From NCBI RefSeq assembly GCF_013009075.1, contig NZ_CP053108.1:1-64000 (forward strand): DNA of 64,000 nt. Direction: 5' to 3'. Positions 8,986-20,331 of this stretch are shown here, in pieces. Position numbers and translations under genes: made by a program. Source of the DNA: Halomonas sp. TA22 (GTDB taxonomy: Bacteria; Pseudomonadota; Gammaproteobacteria; Pseudomonadales; Halomonadaceae). The notes beneath the pieces were generated by a model. The model was not told where the DNA came from and did no database searches. It saw only the letters and a program-made list of their open reading frames with translations. The first letter of the stretch is position 1; each line of letters starts with the position of its first letter.

Positions 8986-9018
8986 CTTTATTCCCTCCTC
9001 ACTGATTCTCGAACCCGC

Positions 9019-9750
9019 TTACTGGTTTTCAAAAAAGGTCTGCAGCTCGCCGCGCACCACCAGGTCGAAGCGGTAGGCCAGGCAATCCATGGAGTTGCTG
9101 CGCGCGATGTCCAGGCGACCGATCATGGTCTCGACGGCCTCGGGGTTGCGCAGCGTCTGGACGATCGGGCAGATCGGAATCAGCGGGTCGCCCTCGAAGT
9201 ACATCTGGGTGATCAGGCGGGTGGAGATCGCCGGTCCCATCACCGAGACGTGGATATGCGCGGGACGCCAGCTGTTGACATCGTTGGGCCAGGGGTACGG
9301 GCCGGGCTTGATGGTGCGGAAGCGGTACCAGCCCTGCTCGTCTGTCAGGCAGCGGCCCACGCCACCGAAGTTGGGGTCGAGCGGCGCCAGGTAACTGTCG
9401 TTCTTGTGACGATAGCGGCCGCCGGCGTTGGCCTGCCACATCTCCACCAGGGTATGCGGCACGGGCTTGCCGAACTGGTCGATCACGCGGCCGAACATGA
9501 TGATGCGCTCGCCGATCGGCAGGCTGACCCGCTCGGGATCGCCGCGGAAGTTGAGCAGCAGATCGTTATCGTGGGGGCCCATGCGCAAGTGGCTGAAATC
9601 CGGGCCGGTGAGCTCGGAGGCGCTGGGCTTCATCAGGCTGACCAGTGCCTGCTGAGGCGAGCGCGCCACGGTGGTCTTGTAGCCGGGAGCGTAGGCGGGG
9701 GGGTGCCAGTCACGGTCGCGCTGCACGAAGCGCTTGTTATCGTGTGTCAT
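9019..9750 (-). CDS. pcaH: Protocatechuate 3,4-dioxygenase beta subunit
   Basis: The 243-residue protein has the iron-binding residues of intradiol dioxygenases: the tyrosine in GGRYRHKND, the tyrosine in [15 protein letters not shown], and both histidines in [11 protein letters not shown]. It holds the ferric centre of the PcaGH complex. It is transcribed ahead of pcaG. A PcaQ-type box lies about 95 bases upstream of its start, between it and pcaQ. Confidence 0.95.
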   Translation of the reverse strand: MTHDNKRFVQRDRDWHPPAYAPGYKTTVARSPQQALVSLMKPSASELTGPDFSHLRMGPHDNDLLLNFRGDPERVSLPIGERIIMFGRVIDQFGKPVPHTLVEMWQANAGGRYRHKNDSYLAPLDPNFGGVGRCLTDEQGWYRFRTIKPGPYPWPNDVNSWRPAHIHVSVMGPAISTRLITQMYFEGDPLIPICPIVQTLRNPEAVETMIGRLDIARSNSMDCLAYRFDLVVRGELQTFFENQ

Positions 9751-9844
9751 CGATGAGGTCTCTTGTCGCCAATAGGGAGCCTTCAGGTGCCCCGAGTGTG
9801 GCGAGTTGCCTCAGGCCCGCCAAGTGAAGAGTCGTCTATCTGGC

Positions 9845-9860
9845 ATAACCAAATGGTTAT
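9845..9860. promoter_or_regulatory. PcaQ box upstream of pcaHG
   Basis: ATAACC at 9845-9850 and GGTTAT at 9855-9860 form a perfect inverted repeat with a 4-base spacer. The published PcaQ site in rhizobia is ATAACC-N4-GGTTAA, so only the last base differs. It lies between the end of pcaQ and the start of pcaH, where an activator of pcaHG would bind. Confidence 0.75.
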
Positions 9861-9878
9861 ACCTAATACGACGTTAGT

Positions 9879-10796
9879 CTAGCGCTCTGCGGCAACCTCG
9901 CGCAGGGACTCGCAGAAGGCCTCTAACGCCAGCGAGGGCTGCATGCTGGCGTTGGTACAGATGCCCACCGAGCCCCCCTGGGCTTCCAGTGGCAGGGAAA
10001 GCTCGACAAGCTCGCCACGCGCGAGGCCGTCGAGTGCCGCTTCGCGGGGAGCGAACCACAGCGCGTCGCTGTGCCGGGCATAGTGGAGGCTGATCGGCAG
10101 CGAGAGCGTCTCCAGCAAAGTGGTGGGCAGCGCCAGGGAGTGACGCACGCAGAAGCTGTCGACCTGTTGGCGCAGGGTGGTCTGGGGTGGTGGCAGTGCC
10201 CAGGGAAATGCCTCCATCCGTGCGGCAGCAAGCGGCGAGACGTTGGCCAGCGGGTGGCCTTTGCGCGCCACGATGACCAGCGGCTCATAATAGAGATGCT
10301 CGAAGTTGAGATCGCGGATCTCGCGAGCCTCGGTCATGCGCCCTACCACCAGATCGAGCTCCCCTGCGCGCAGCCGGGAGAGCAGGAAGGCGCTTGAGCC
10401 GGTCATCACGTTCACCCCCACGCCGGCCGCCGGCCAGGCATCCTGCCAGCGCCGAATCGATTCGGGCAGCAGCCGGCTCTCCACCGTGGAGAGCGCACCG
10501 ATGCGCAGCCACTGCGCCCCCTGGTGGGCATCGCCCACCGCCATGATCCCCTCATCCAGCGCGCGAATCGCCGGCCCGGCATGACGCAGCAGTGTCAGCC
10601 CCGTCTGGGTCAGCGCCACCCCTTGCGGCATACGTTCGAACAGCGAAGTGCCCAAGGTCTCCTCGAGCTCACGAATGGTCTTGGACATGCCCGGCTGGGT
10701 AATCGCCAGGGCCTCGGCGGCGCGGGCAAAGCTGCGCCGCTTGGCGACCTCGAGAAAGGCCTGCAAGTGGCGCAGCTTGATTCTGGGATTGAGCAT
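9879..10796 (-). CDS. pcaQ: LysR-type activator of protocatechuate genes
   Basis: The 305-residue protein starts MLNPRIKLRHLQAFLEVAKR with recognition helix ITQPGMSKTIRELEE, the pattern of PcaQ, and keeps the long effector domain. PcaQ responds to beta-carboxy-muconate in rhizobia and activates pca genes. Here it is directly upstream of pcaHG on the same strand, and the box it would bind lies in the gap. A separate IclR-type regulator near pcaB suggests the pca pathway is split between two control circuits. Confidence 0.85.
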   Translation of the reverse strand: MLNPRIKLRHLQAFLEVAKRRSFARAAEALAITQPGMSKTIRELEETLGTSLFERMPQGVALTQTGLTLLRHAGPAIRALDEGIMAVGDAHQGAQWLRIGALSTVESRLLPESIRRWQDAWPAAGVGVNVMTGSSAFLLSRLRAGELDLVVGRMTEAREIRDLNFEHLYYEPLVIVARKGHPLANVSPLAAARMEAFPWALPPPQTTLRQQVDSFCVRHSLALPTTLLETLSLPISLHYARHSDALWFAPREAALDGLARGELVELSLPLEAQGGSVGICTNASMQPSLALEAFCESLREVAAER

Positions 10797-10861
10797 GGCG
10801 TTCGGTCGGCAGCGGGTTGGCTCTACCTTCGCTCATTGGCGGCCAAAACGGAACCGCTGCG

Positions 10862-11881
10862 CTAGCCTCGGCACTGCTCGCGCAGCGCAAGGGCGCGCTC
10901 GTACACCTCCCGGGCATTGTCGATGCCGCGTGCCTCGAGACGCGCCAGGTAGCGCTCGGTGCCCTCCCGCAATGGCGCCGACCAGGCGGGATCGTTCAGT
11001 GCATCCTCCACCTGGCGGATGGTGCCGCCCTGGGCCAGGGCCTCCTCGCGCCCCTCCCGGTCGAGCCGGTCGTAGACCTCGCCGGCACGCTGTGCCCAGG
11101 CCATGCCCGAGTGGGAATCGATCACCGCCTGCATCTCTTCGGAAAGACGCTCATAGGAGCGCCGGCTCATCACCGCCACCGCCACGCCGCTGTAGTAGGG
11201 CAGCTCGAGATGGTAGTTGGCCAGTTCGTTGATGCCGAAGACCTTCATCGCCTGCCAGGGGAAGCTCAGACCATCCATCACCCCACGCTGCAGCGAGGTA
11301 TAGATATCGGGTGCCGGCATGCCCATCGGCTGGGCTCCCATGCTGGCGAGCATCTCCCCCGCCACGTCGCTGGGCCGGCGGATACGCAGGCCACGCAGGT
11401 CGTCCGGCGACTGCAGGTCGTGTTCGCGGGTATGCAGGTAGGCCGGGCCGGTGGCGAACAGATAGAGCACCTTGACGTCGTCATACTCGTGGCTGATGTG
11501 CCCTTCGTCGAACAGCGTCTGCAGGATGCAGGAGCCCTGCGGCGAGCTGCCCGAGACGCCGGGCAGCTGGACGATCTCGGAGAGCGGGAAGCGCCCCGAG
11601 GTGTAGCCCTGCATGGTGATGGCGATGTCGGAGATGCCATTGATCGCTCCTTGGTAGGCCTGGTCGGCCTTGCCGAGGGTCTCCGATGGGAAATTCTGCA
11701 CATTGAGCTCGCCGCCGGAGGCCTCCTCCACGCTCTGGGCCCAGGCTTCGAAGATATCCTTGTTGTTGCTCGACCCCGCCGGCCAGAAGTGCGCCATGCG
11801 CAGGGTGGTCTCGGCCAGGGCCGAGAGGGGCAGGCTCGCTACACAGGCGGCGAGCATACAGCGAGAGATGGCGTGTTTCAT
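10862..11881 (-). CDS. TRAP carrier periplasmic binding protein (DctP family), orphan
   Basis: The 339-residue protein has a cleavable signal peptide ending at SALA, then the DctP fold (LRMAHFWPAGSSNNKD, LRGLRIRRPSDVAGEMLASMG with the arginine that binds a carboxylate, GVMDGLSFPWQAMK). It should bind an organic acid in the periplasm. It lies 45 bases after benzoylformate decarboxylase on the same strand, so benzoylformate, mandelate or a related aromatic acid is a reasonable guess. No membrane subunits adjoin it; the only DctQM pair in the window, at 38-40 kb, has its own DctP. Confidence 0.85.
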   Translation of the reverse strand: MKHAISRCMLAACVASLPLSALAETTLRMAHFWPAGSSNNKDIFEAWAQSVEEASGGELNVQNFPSETLGKADQAYQGAINGISDIAITMQGYTSGRFPLSEIVQLPGVSGSSPQGSCILQTLFDEGHISHEYDDVKVLYLFATGPAYLHTREHDLQSPDDLRGLRIRRPSDVAGEMLASMGAQPMGMPAPDIYTSLQRGVMDGLSFPWQAMKVFGINELANYHLELPYYSGVAVAVMSRRSYERLSEEMQAVIDSHSGMAWAQRAGEVYDRLDREGREEALAQGGTIRQVEDALNDPAWSAPLREGTERYLARLEARGIDNAREVYERALALREQCRG

Positions 11882-11926
11882 GGGGGTGACCTCGTTGTCG
11901 TTATGTCATCTAGCATTGCTTGCGCT

Positions 11927-13564
<1,638 letters not shown>

Positions 13565-13575
13565 TCAAATAAATA

Positions 13576-13594
13576 CTATCTCTATAAAAAATAG
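13576..13594. promoter_or_regulatory. Candidate LysR box (CTAT-N11-ATAG)
   Basis: CTAT at 13576-13579 and ATAG at 13591-13594 are separated by 11 bases, which fits the T-N11-A rule of LysR regulators. It lies in the AT-rich gap between divergent mdlC and the LysR gene, 11 bases before the LysR start. Confidence 0.45.
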
Positions 13595-13605
13595 ATGAGG
13601 CTTAT

Positions 13606-14496
13606 ATGGCGCATGTCGACCTCAATCTGCTGCGCGCCTTCGTGCTGCTGTTCGAGACACGCAGCGTGACGCTGACCGCCGATCGCCTGTTCGTCACCCA
13701 GCCCTCGGTGAGCTACGCGTTGAGCAAGCTACGCGAGCTGTTCGACGATCGCCTGTTCGTGCGCTCCCGCCAGGGCATGGAGCCGACCATGACTGCGCGC
13801 CAGCTCTACCCGTCGCTTCGCGATGCGTTGCGGCAGCTGGAAGCTACCATCGAGAGCGGTCGCGACTTCGACCCGGCCAGCTGCCAGAGGCGTTTCCGCC
13901 TGGCCCTGACGGATCTCGGCGAGATGTCGCTGCTGCCGGCGATCCTACACCGGCTACATGCCCAGGCGCCGGGCCTCGAACTGGAAGTGGTGCCGCTCGA
14001 GATCGCCAGGGCGGAGGAGTGGTTGACCAGCGGCACGGTCAATGCAGTGATCTGCAGTCGTCCTATCGATACCCCGGGGATCGAGCGGCGCATCATTCTC
14101 AAGGACCGCTACGTCTGCCTGTTCGATCGCACACGTTTCGGTGACGGTAAATTGACCATGGAGCGCTTCACGGCAGGGCGGCACGCCATGGTCGCCTCAT
14201 CGTCGGGTCACGGACTTGCAGAAGAGGTGCTCAATCGCCTCGAGGTGCCGCGTAAGATCAGCCTCGAGGTCTCGCACTTCTCGATCCTGCCGCGCATCCT
14301 TCACGGCAGCGACCTGCTGGCAATTCTGCCCTGGCAGATCACCACCGCCTTCGCCGAGGCACCCCTCGAGTGGTGCGAGCTGCCCTTCGCCGTGCCCGAG
14401 TTCGATGTCGCCCTCTACTGGCAGGCGCAGGCCTGCCGCTCGCCCTCCCAGCGCTGGTTCTGCGACACCATCATCGAGGCGGTGGCCACCGCCTAG
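13606..14496 (+). CDS. LysR-type regulator, NodD/NahR subgroup, divergent from mdlC
   Basis: The 296-residue protein opens with DLNLLRAFVLLFETRSVTLT and VTQPSVSYALSKLRELF, a winged helix of the NahR/NodD subgroup, followed by the effector domain (LTDLGEMSLLPAIL). Being divergent from mdlC and its TRAP binding protein, it probably controls aryl-ketoacid use. The inducer is unknown. It is related in pattern to the SalR-like protein at 7343. Confidence 0.8.
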   Translation: MAHVDLNLLRAFVLLFETRSVTLTADRLFVTQPSVSYALSKLRELFDDRLFVRSRQGMEPTMTARQLYPSLRDALRQLEATIESGRDFDPASCQRRFRLALTDLGEMSLLPAILHRLHAQAPGLELEVVPLEIARAEEWLTSGTVNAVICSRPIDTPGIERRIILKDRYVCLFDRTRFGDGKLTMERFTAGRHAMVASSSGHGLAEEVLNRLEVPRKISLEVSHFSILPRILHGSDLLAILPWQITTAFAEAPLEWCELPFAVPEFDVALYWQAQACRSPSQRWFCDTIIEAVATA

Positions 14497-14522
14497 CAGG
14501 ACATACGCAGAAATGGCACACG

Positions 14523-14552
14523 CAAAACACCGGAGGGATCGGCCCCCGGTGT
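14523..14552 (-). terminator. Probable terminator of the pca/aldehyde dehydrogenase operon
   Basis: A stem formed by ACACCGG at 14527-14533 and CCGGTGT at 14546-14552 is followed, on the minus strand, by a short run of T. It lies 55 bases past the end of the aldehyde dehydrogenase. Confidence 0.5.
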
Positions 14553-14606
14553 CATGCTCATCTCAATCGCGATATCGCGTGTCGCGTCAGATCGGTCAGT
14601 GGTGCG

Positions 14607-16058
14607 TTAAATGGGATAGTGGCGCGGCCCGGTCTGCAGCGTCATCCAGCGCAGCTCGGTGAACTCGTCGATCACCGCCTTGCCGCCGAAGCGCCCGTAG
14701 CCGCTATTCTTGACGCCGCCGAAGGGCATCTGCGGCTCGTCGTGCACGGTGGGGGCGTTGATATGGCAGATTCCCGCCTCGATACGCCCGGCCACGCGCA
14801 GGCCGCGCGCGCTGTCGCGGGTGAATACCGCCGAGGAGAGCCCGTATTCGCTGTCGTTGGCCACACGGATCGCCTCCTCCTCGCCGTTGACGCGAATCAT
14901 CGCCACCACCGGTCCGAACGACTCCTCGCGGTAGAGGCGCATCTCCTCGGTCACGCCATCGATCAGAGTCGCCTGCATCACCATGCCATCGGCCTTGCCA
15001 CCCGAGGCGAGCCGCGCCCCCTTGCTCAGCGCATCGTCGATCAGTGCACTGAGCTTCTCGCCGGATTCGCGATTGACCAGCGTGCCCAGCGCATTGTCCT
15101 GCTCGCGTGGGTTGCCGGCCTTGAGTGTGCTGGCCTTGACGGCGAGCTTCTCGGCGAACTCGTCAGCCACCGACGCATCGACGATCAGCCGCTCGGTGGA
15201 CATGCAGATCTGGCCCTGGTTGAAGAAGGCGCCGAAGGCGGCCGCTTCTACTGCAGCGTCGATATCGGCATCGTCGAGCACCAGGAACGGTGCCTTGCCG
15301 CCGAGCTCGAGCAGCACCGGCTTGAGCTGCGTGGCGGCCTTCTCGGCGATGATCCGCCCTACCGTGGTGGAGCCGGTGAAGTTGATACGCCGTACCGCGG
15401 GATGCTCGACCAGCGCCGCCACTACCTCAGGGGCATTGTCGGGGCCGTTGTGGATCACATTGACGATGCCATCGCCAAGACCCGCCTCGATCAACACGCG
15501 GCCAATCAGGCCATGGGTGTTGGGACACATCTCCGAGGCCTTGAGAATCACACTATTGCCACATGCCAGCGGCCCGGCGATGGCTCGGGTGCCAAGGATG
15601 ATCGGGGCGTTCCATGGGGCGATACCCACCACCACCCCGCACGGTACGCGCACCCCCATGGCCAGGCTGTGGGGTACGTTGGAGGGGATGATGTCGCCTT
15701 GGATCTGGGTCGTCAGCGACGCCGACTCGCGCAGCAGGCCGGCTGCCACCATCACGTTGAAGCCGGCCCAGCCCAGCGTGGCGCCGGTCTCGTCGACCAT
15801 CGAGTCGATGAACTCCTGCTGACGCGACTCCATCAACTCGGCGGCCTTGAGCAGCTTGGCGCGACGCTCGCCCGGGCCGGTCTGCGACCAGGCGGCGAAG
15901 GCCTTGTGGGCGGCTTCGGCAGCCCGGTTGGCATCTTCAACGGTTGCCGCTGCCGCTTCGGTCACGGCCTCACCACTGAACGGGTTGTAGCGTATGGCCG
16001 TTGCATTGCCCGTCGCCGGGCACTCCTGCCCCCCGATCAATAACTGAACTGGCGTCAT
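14607..16058 (-). CDS. Aromatic aldehyde dehydrogenase (vanillin/benzaldehyde/salicylaldehyde type)
   Basis: The 483-residue ALDH belongs to the Vdh/NahF clade: AGFNV near 100, GIAPWNAPIILGTRAIA, FTGSTTVGR, LELGGKAPFLVLDDADID, catalytic cysteine in FNQGQICMSTERL, and the shared end GRFGGKAVIDEFTELRW. It oxidises an aryl aldehyde to the acid with NAD. It lies 68 bases behind the pcaD-pcaC fusion on the same strand, so it may be the last gene of the pcaIJF operon (favouring vanillin or 4-hydroxybenzaldehyde). Its closeness to mdlC favours benzaldehyde. The sequence does not decide. Confidence 0.82.
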   Translation of the reverse strand: MTPVQLLIGGQECPATGNATAIRYNPFSGEAVTEAAAATVEDANRAAEAAHKAFAAWSQTGPGERRAKLLKAAELMESRQQEFIDSMVDETGATLGWAGFNVMVAAGLLRESASLTTQIQGDIIPSNVPHSLAMGVRVPCGVVVGIAPWNAPIILGTRAIAGPLACGNSVILKASEMCPNTHGLIGRVLIEAGLGDGIVNVIHNGPDNAPEVVAALVEHPAVRRINFTGSTTVGRIIAEKAATQLKPVLLELGGKAPFLVLDDADIDAAVEAAAFGAFFNQGQICMSTERLIVDASVADEFAEKLAVKASTLKAGNPREQDNALGTLVNRESGEKLSALIDDALSKGARLASGGKADGMVMQATLIDGVTEEMRLYREESFGPVVAMIRVNGEEEAIRVANDSEYGLSSAVFTRDSARGLRVAGRIEAGICHINAPTVHDEPQMPFGGVKNSGYGRFGGKAVIDEFTELRWMTLQTGPRHYPI

Positions 16059-16126
16059 GACGATTTCCTCTCCTTGAGTGGCTTATTATTGATGTTGCGT
16101 TATTCAATCCATCCCAGAACGATCTT

Positions 16127-17317
16127 TCACTCTCCCCAGCCGAGCTTCTTGGCTAGTGCGAAGGCGTGATTGGCTGCGGGAACGCCTCCATAGATAGCAA
16201 CATGCATCAGCACCTGACGCAATTCGGCCTCGGAAAGCCCGATGCGCTTGGCGGTCTTGAGGTGCAGCTCGAGCTCCTCGCGACCCAGCGCTGCCAGGAC
16301 GGCGGTGGTGATCATGCTGCGCTCACGGCGAGTCAGGTCGTCGTTGCTCCACAGCTCGCCCCACGCCAGGCGGGTGATCATCTGCTGGAAGGGCGCATCC
16401 AGGCTGGTGGCAGACTTCGAGGCACGCTCGACATGCTCTTCGCCAAGTACCTGCTTGCGCGTCTCGAGGCCTTCGGCGTAGCTCACCCCTTGCTCGCCGA
16501 CCGCCACTCCATCCTTGGTCATCCACAGCAGCAGGCGCTTGGCCAGCGCCTGGGGAGCTTCCACCGAGGGCACGTGGGCGATCCCCTCGAGAATCTCCAG
16601 CGGTGCGCCGTTGCACTCCTTGGCAAGGGCGGCCAGGGTATCCGGCGGCGTGGCCAGGTCCTCGCTGCCGCCCAGCAGGTGCACCTTGACGTCCGGGTGC
16701 TGAGCCAACGACGCCTTGAGCTTGCCGCAAAAATCGGTCGTGCCGAGCATCTCGCACAGCCGCGCGTAGGATTCTCCGTCGGTGCGCGCCATCTGCACCT
16801 TCCAGCCCGCCGCCAGCGCCGGCTGCGCCTCGATCAGCGCGGGGGCGAACCAGCGCGGCACGATCTCGCCGGCCATTGCCGCAAGCCCTTCGCTGCGCAC
16901 GCGCCCGGCACGGGTCGTCCACAGATCGGCGTTGCCGATCACCGCCCCGGTATTGGTCAACGTCGCCGAGTAGAGGCGCTCGGCATGCTCGGCGATCAGG
17001 TGCTGGCCGACCACCCCGCCGATCGAGGTGCCGACGAAGTGAAAGCGCGACGCCCCGGCCTGATCGGCCAGTGCCAGCGCCTCATGGGCGAGTGTAGCGG
17101 GAGTGATCTCGCCGCCCTCCACTGGCCAGGCCTGGCTAGCGCCGTGGCCGGGCAGGTCCCAGGTCAGTACACGATAGCGCGGCAGCAGCGCCGACAGGAT
17201 GTCGTCCCATACCGCCTGGGTCATACCCAAGGGATGGGCCAGCACGACCAGCGGCAACGCCTCGGCGCCCAGCAGACGATAGGCGACGCTGCGACCGTTG
17301 TATTCGATAAATGCCAT
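16127..17317 (-). CDS. pcaL: Fused 3-oxoadipate enol-lactonase / 4-carboxymuconolactone decarboxylase
   Basis: This 396-residue protein joins two pca enzymes. Residues 1-260 are an alpha/beta hydrolase (oxyanion HPLGM, nucleophile serine in VGTSIGG, aspartate in GGSEDLAT, histidine in GIAHVPS), that is PcaD. Residues 270-396 are a carboxymuconolactone decarboxylase domain (GELWSNDDLTRRERSM, IYGGVPAANHAF), that is PcaC. Separate genes are usual in Pseudomonas; the fusion is known from actinobacteria as PcaL and from some proteobacteria. MAFIEYNGR at 17317 is the start; the longer frame runs into pcaF. It lies between pcaF and the aldehyde dehydrogenase. Confidence 0.93.
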   Translation of the reverse strand: MAFIEYNGRSVAYRLLGAEALPLVVLAHPLGMTQAVWDDILSALLPRYRVLTWDLPGHGASQAWPVEGGEITPATLAHEALALADQAGASRFHFVGTSIGGVVGQHLIAEHAERLYSATLTNTGAVIGNADLWTTRAGRVRSEGLAAMAGEIVPRWFAPALIEAQPALAAGWKVQMARTDGESYARLCEMLGTTDFCGKLKASLAQHPDVKVHLLGGSEDLATPPDTLAALAKECNGAPLEILEGIAHVPSVEAPQALAKRLLLWMTKDGVAVGEQGVSYAEGLETRKQVLGEEHVERASKSATSLDAPFQQMITRLAWGELWSNDDLTRRERSMITTAVLAALGREELELHLKTAKRIGLSEAELRQVLMHVAIYGGVPAANHAFALAKKLGWGE

Positions 17318-17328
17318 AAAGCCCTCCG

Positions 17329-18546
<1,218 letters not shown>

Positions 18547-18558
18547 TGCGCTTCTCCC

Positions 18559-19332
18559 TTATTCACCGGCGTGGTGGCGATCGGTGCGTGCTTTCAATTC
18601 ACGCAGCACCTCAAGCTCCCGAGCGTTGGGCTCCGGCGTGCTTTCGAGCGACTCGGCAAAGCGGATCTCCCAGCCGGTGGCTTCCTGTACCTGCTCGAGG
18701 GTGACCCCCGGATGCAGCGAGGTCACGACGAGCTCCCGGGTCTCGGGATCGGGTTTCATCACGCACAGATCGGTGATCACCCGGGTCGGCCCGCGACCGA
18801 TGTTGGGCACGCCATCGCGGCCCTTGCCGTCACGGCCGAAACCCAGAGTGGTGATGAAGTCGACATCCTTCACGAAGGTGCGCTTGGAGTGCTTGAGGGT
18901 GATGAACACCTCACCGGCATTGGTGGCGATCTCAGGCGCCCCGCCACCGCCCGGCAGGCGCACCTTGGGCGATTCGTAATCGCCGATCAGGGTGGTATTG
19001 AGGTTAGCGTAGCGGTCGATCTGGGCGGTGCCCAGGAATCCCACGCTGACCTTGCCGCCCTGTAGCCAGTAGCGAAACATCTCCGGAACCGAGACGGTGG
19101 TCAGCGCCGATTCGCACAGCTCGCCGTCGCCGATGGAGAGCGGCAGCACGTCGGGCTTGGTCTGCAGGGTGCCGGACTCGTAGATCAGCACTACCTCGGG
19201 GGCATGGGTCAGGCGCGCCAGGTTGGCGGCCTCCGAGGGCAGGCCGATGCCGACAAAGCAGGTCATGCCGTTCTCCAGCGCGCGGGCGGCGGTGACGGTC
19301 ATCATCTCCGAGGAAGTGTAGTCGGTGCTCAT
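18559..19332 (-). CDS. pcaJ: 3-oxoadipate CoA-transferase subunit B
   Basis: The 257-residue protein has the family I CoA-transferase small-subunit pattern, with the catalytic glutamate in IYESGTLQTKP and the glycine-rich LPGGGGAPEIATNA. With PcaI it moves CoA from succinyl-CoA to 3-oxoadipate. The start MSTDYTSSEMM at 19332 shares one base with the pcaI stop, which indicates translational coupling. The open frame continues far upstream only as a shadow of pcaI. Confidence 0.95.
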   Translation of the reverse strand: MSTDYTSSEMMTVTAARALENGMTCFVGIGLPSEAANLARLTHAPEVVLIYESGTLQTKPDVLPLSIGDGELCESALTTVSVPEMFRYWLQGGKVSVGFLGTAQIDRYANLNTTLIGDYESPKVRLPGGGGAPEIATNAGEVFITLKHSKRTFVKDVDFITTLGFGRDGKGRDGVPNIGRGPTRVITDLCVMKPDPETRELVVTSLHPGVTLEQVQEATGWEIRFAESLESTPEPNARELEVLRELKARTDRHHAGE

Positions 19333-20162
19333 CAGGCGGCGCCTCCTGCGTTGTAGACGTTCTTGTCGAGCCAGGCATTGAAGGCCTCGCGATCCCGGGC
19401 GATGGTGTCCCACTCCTTGTAGAAGCGGTTGCTGCGCGGGTAGTAGCCGTGCGTGTAGGAGGGGAAGGCGCCCTTCTCGGCCACCGCCACGGCGCTGATC
19501 GCCCAGCCGGGGATCACGCAGGCATTGGGGTGGTAGTCCTGCTGCGTGGTCAGGTCGTCGACGATCTCCTCGACGGTGACGATGCTGTGCCTGGCGGCCA
19601 GCACCGCCTCCTTCTGCACGCCCACGATGCCCTCCACCAGCACGTTGCCGGCGCGGTCGGCCTTCTGGGCGTGGATGATGCTGACATCGGGACGGATCGA
19701 GGGCACCGCAGCGAGACGCTCGCCGGTGAAGGGGCACTCGATGAACTTGATCTGATCGTTGACCTTGGGCAGGTCGCTGCCCACGTAGCCGCGCAGCACG
19801 GCCAGCGGCAGGCCGGCGGCACCGGCCTCGAAGGCGCAGGCCATGGTTGCGTGGCTGTGCTCGAGAATCTCGATCTTGTGCGGCCAGCCCTTCTCGACGG
19901 CATCGCGCAGGCGGTGCAGCGAACCCACGCCCGGGTTGCCGCCCCACGAGAAGATCAGCTTGCTGGCGCAGCCGGCGCCGATCATCTGGTCGTAGATCAA
20001 GTCAGGCGTCATGCGAATCAGCGTCAGGTCGCGCTTGCCCTGGCGGATCACTTCATGACCCGCCGCAAAGGGGATCAGGTGGGTAAAGCCTTCCATGGCC
20101 ACGGTGGCGCCGTCTTCGACGTAGCGCGCCACTGCGTCATGCAGGCTGAGGAACTCGGCCAT
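19332..20162 (-). CDS. pcaI: 3-oxoadipate CoA-transferase subunit A
   Basis: The 276-residue subunit starts MAEFLSLHDAVARYVEDGAT and has the CoA-binding GFTHLIPFAAGHE region typical of PcaI. It is the first gene of the pcaIJF-pcaDC operon. Upstream lie a three-half-site IclR-type operator (20199-20232) and the terminator of pcaB, so this operon starts its own transcript. Confidence 0.95.
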   Translation of the reverse strand: MAEFLSLHDAVARYVEDGATVAMEGFTHLIPFAAGHEVIRQGKRDLTLIRMTPDLIYDQMIGAGCASKLIFSWGGNPGVGSLHRLRDAVEKGWPHKIEILEHSHATMACAFEAGAAGLPLAVLRGYVGSDLPKVNDQIKFIECPFTGERLAAVPSIRPDVSIIHAQKADRAGNVLVEGIVGVQKEAVLAARHSIVTVEEIVDDLTTQQDYHPNACVIPGWAISAVAVAEKGAFPSYTHGYYPRSNRFYKEWDTIARDREAFNAWLDKNVYNAGGAA

Positions 20163-20198
20163 CGGTCTGCCTCTCCTGTTGCATGTGTCTTACCATTT

Positions 20199-20232
20199 GT
20201 TCGTCATGTGAACATAGGTTTGTGATACGAAC
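20199..20232. promoter_or_regulatory. Three-half-site PcaR/PcaU-type operator before pcaI
   Basis: Read toward pcaI the half-sites are GTTCG (20232-20228), GTTCA (20213-20209) and CGAAC (20203-20199), spaced N14 and N5. The last two form a palindrome and the first is a direct repeat 19 bases away. PcaU and PobR operators of Acinetobacter also consist of a palindrome plus a direct repeat. The same layout and spacing recur at 34232-34265. Confidence 0.65.
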
Positions 20233-20268
20233 AACAGTAATTCGCGCACAACGGCTCGTCAAACCAAG

Positions 20269-20292
20269 AAAAAAAGGAGCGCATTGCGCTCC
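20269..20292 (-). terminator. Rho-independent terminator of pcaB
   Basis: A perfect stem GGAGCGC/GCGCTCC (20276-20292, 3-base loop) is followed on the minus strand by seven T (the A run at 20269-20275). It lies 40 bases after pcaB and before the pcaI promoter. Confidence 0.9.
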
Positions 20293-20331
20293 CCTCTTGG
20301 CATACCAAAGACAGATTTTAATAACAATCAC

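Noticed and set aside
14370-16043. 557-codon plus-strand frame opposite the aldehyde dehydrogenase
   Set aside because: Antisense shadow of a gene with all ALDH motifs; high-GC codon bias leaves such frames open.
18559-19947. 462-codon version of pcaJ
   Set aside because: The extra 205 codons run inside pcaI in another frame; pcaJ starts at 19332 overlapping the pcaI stop.
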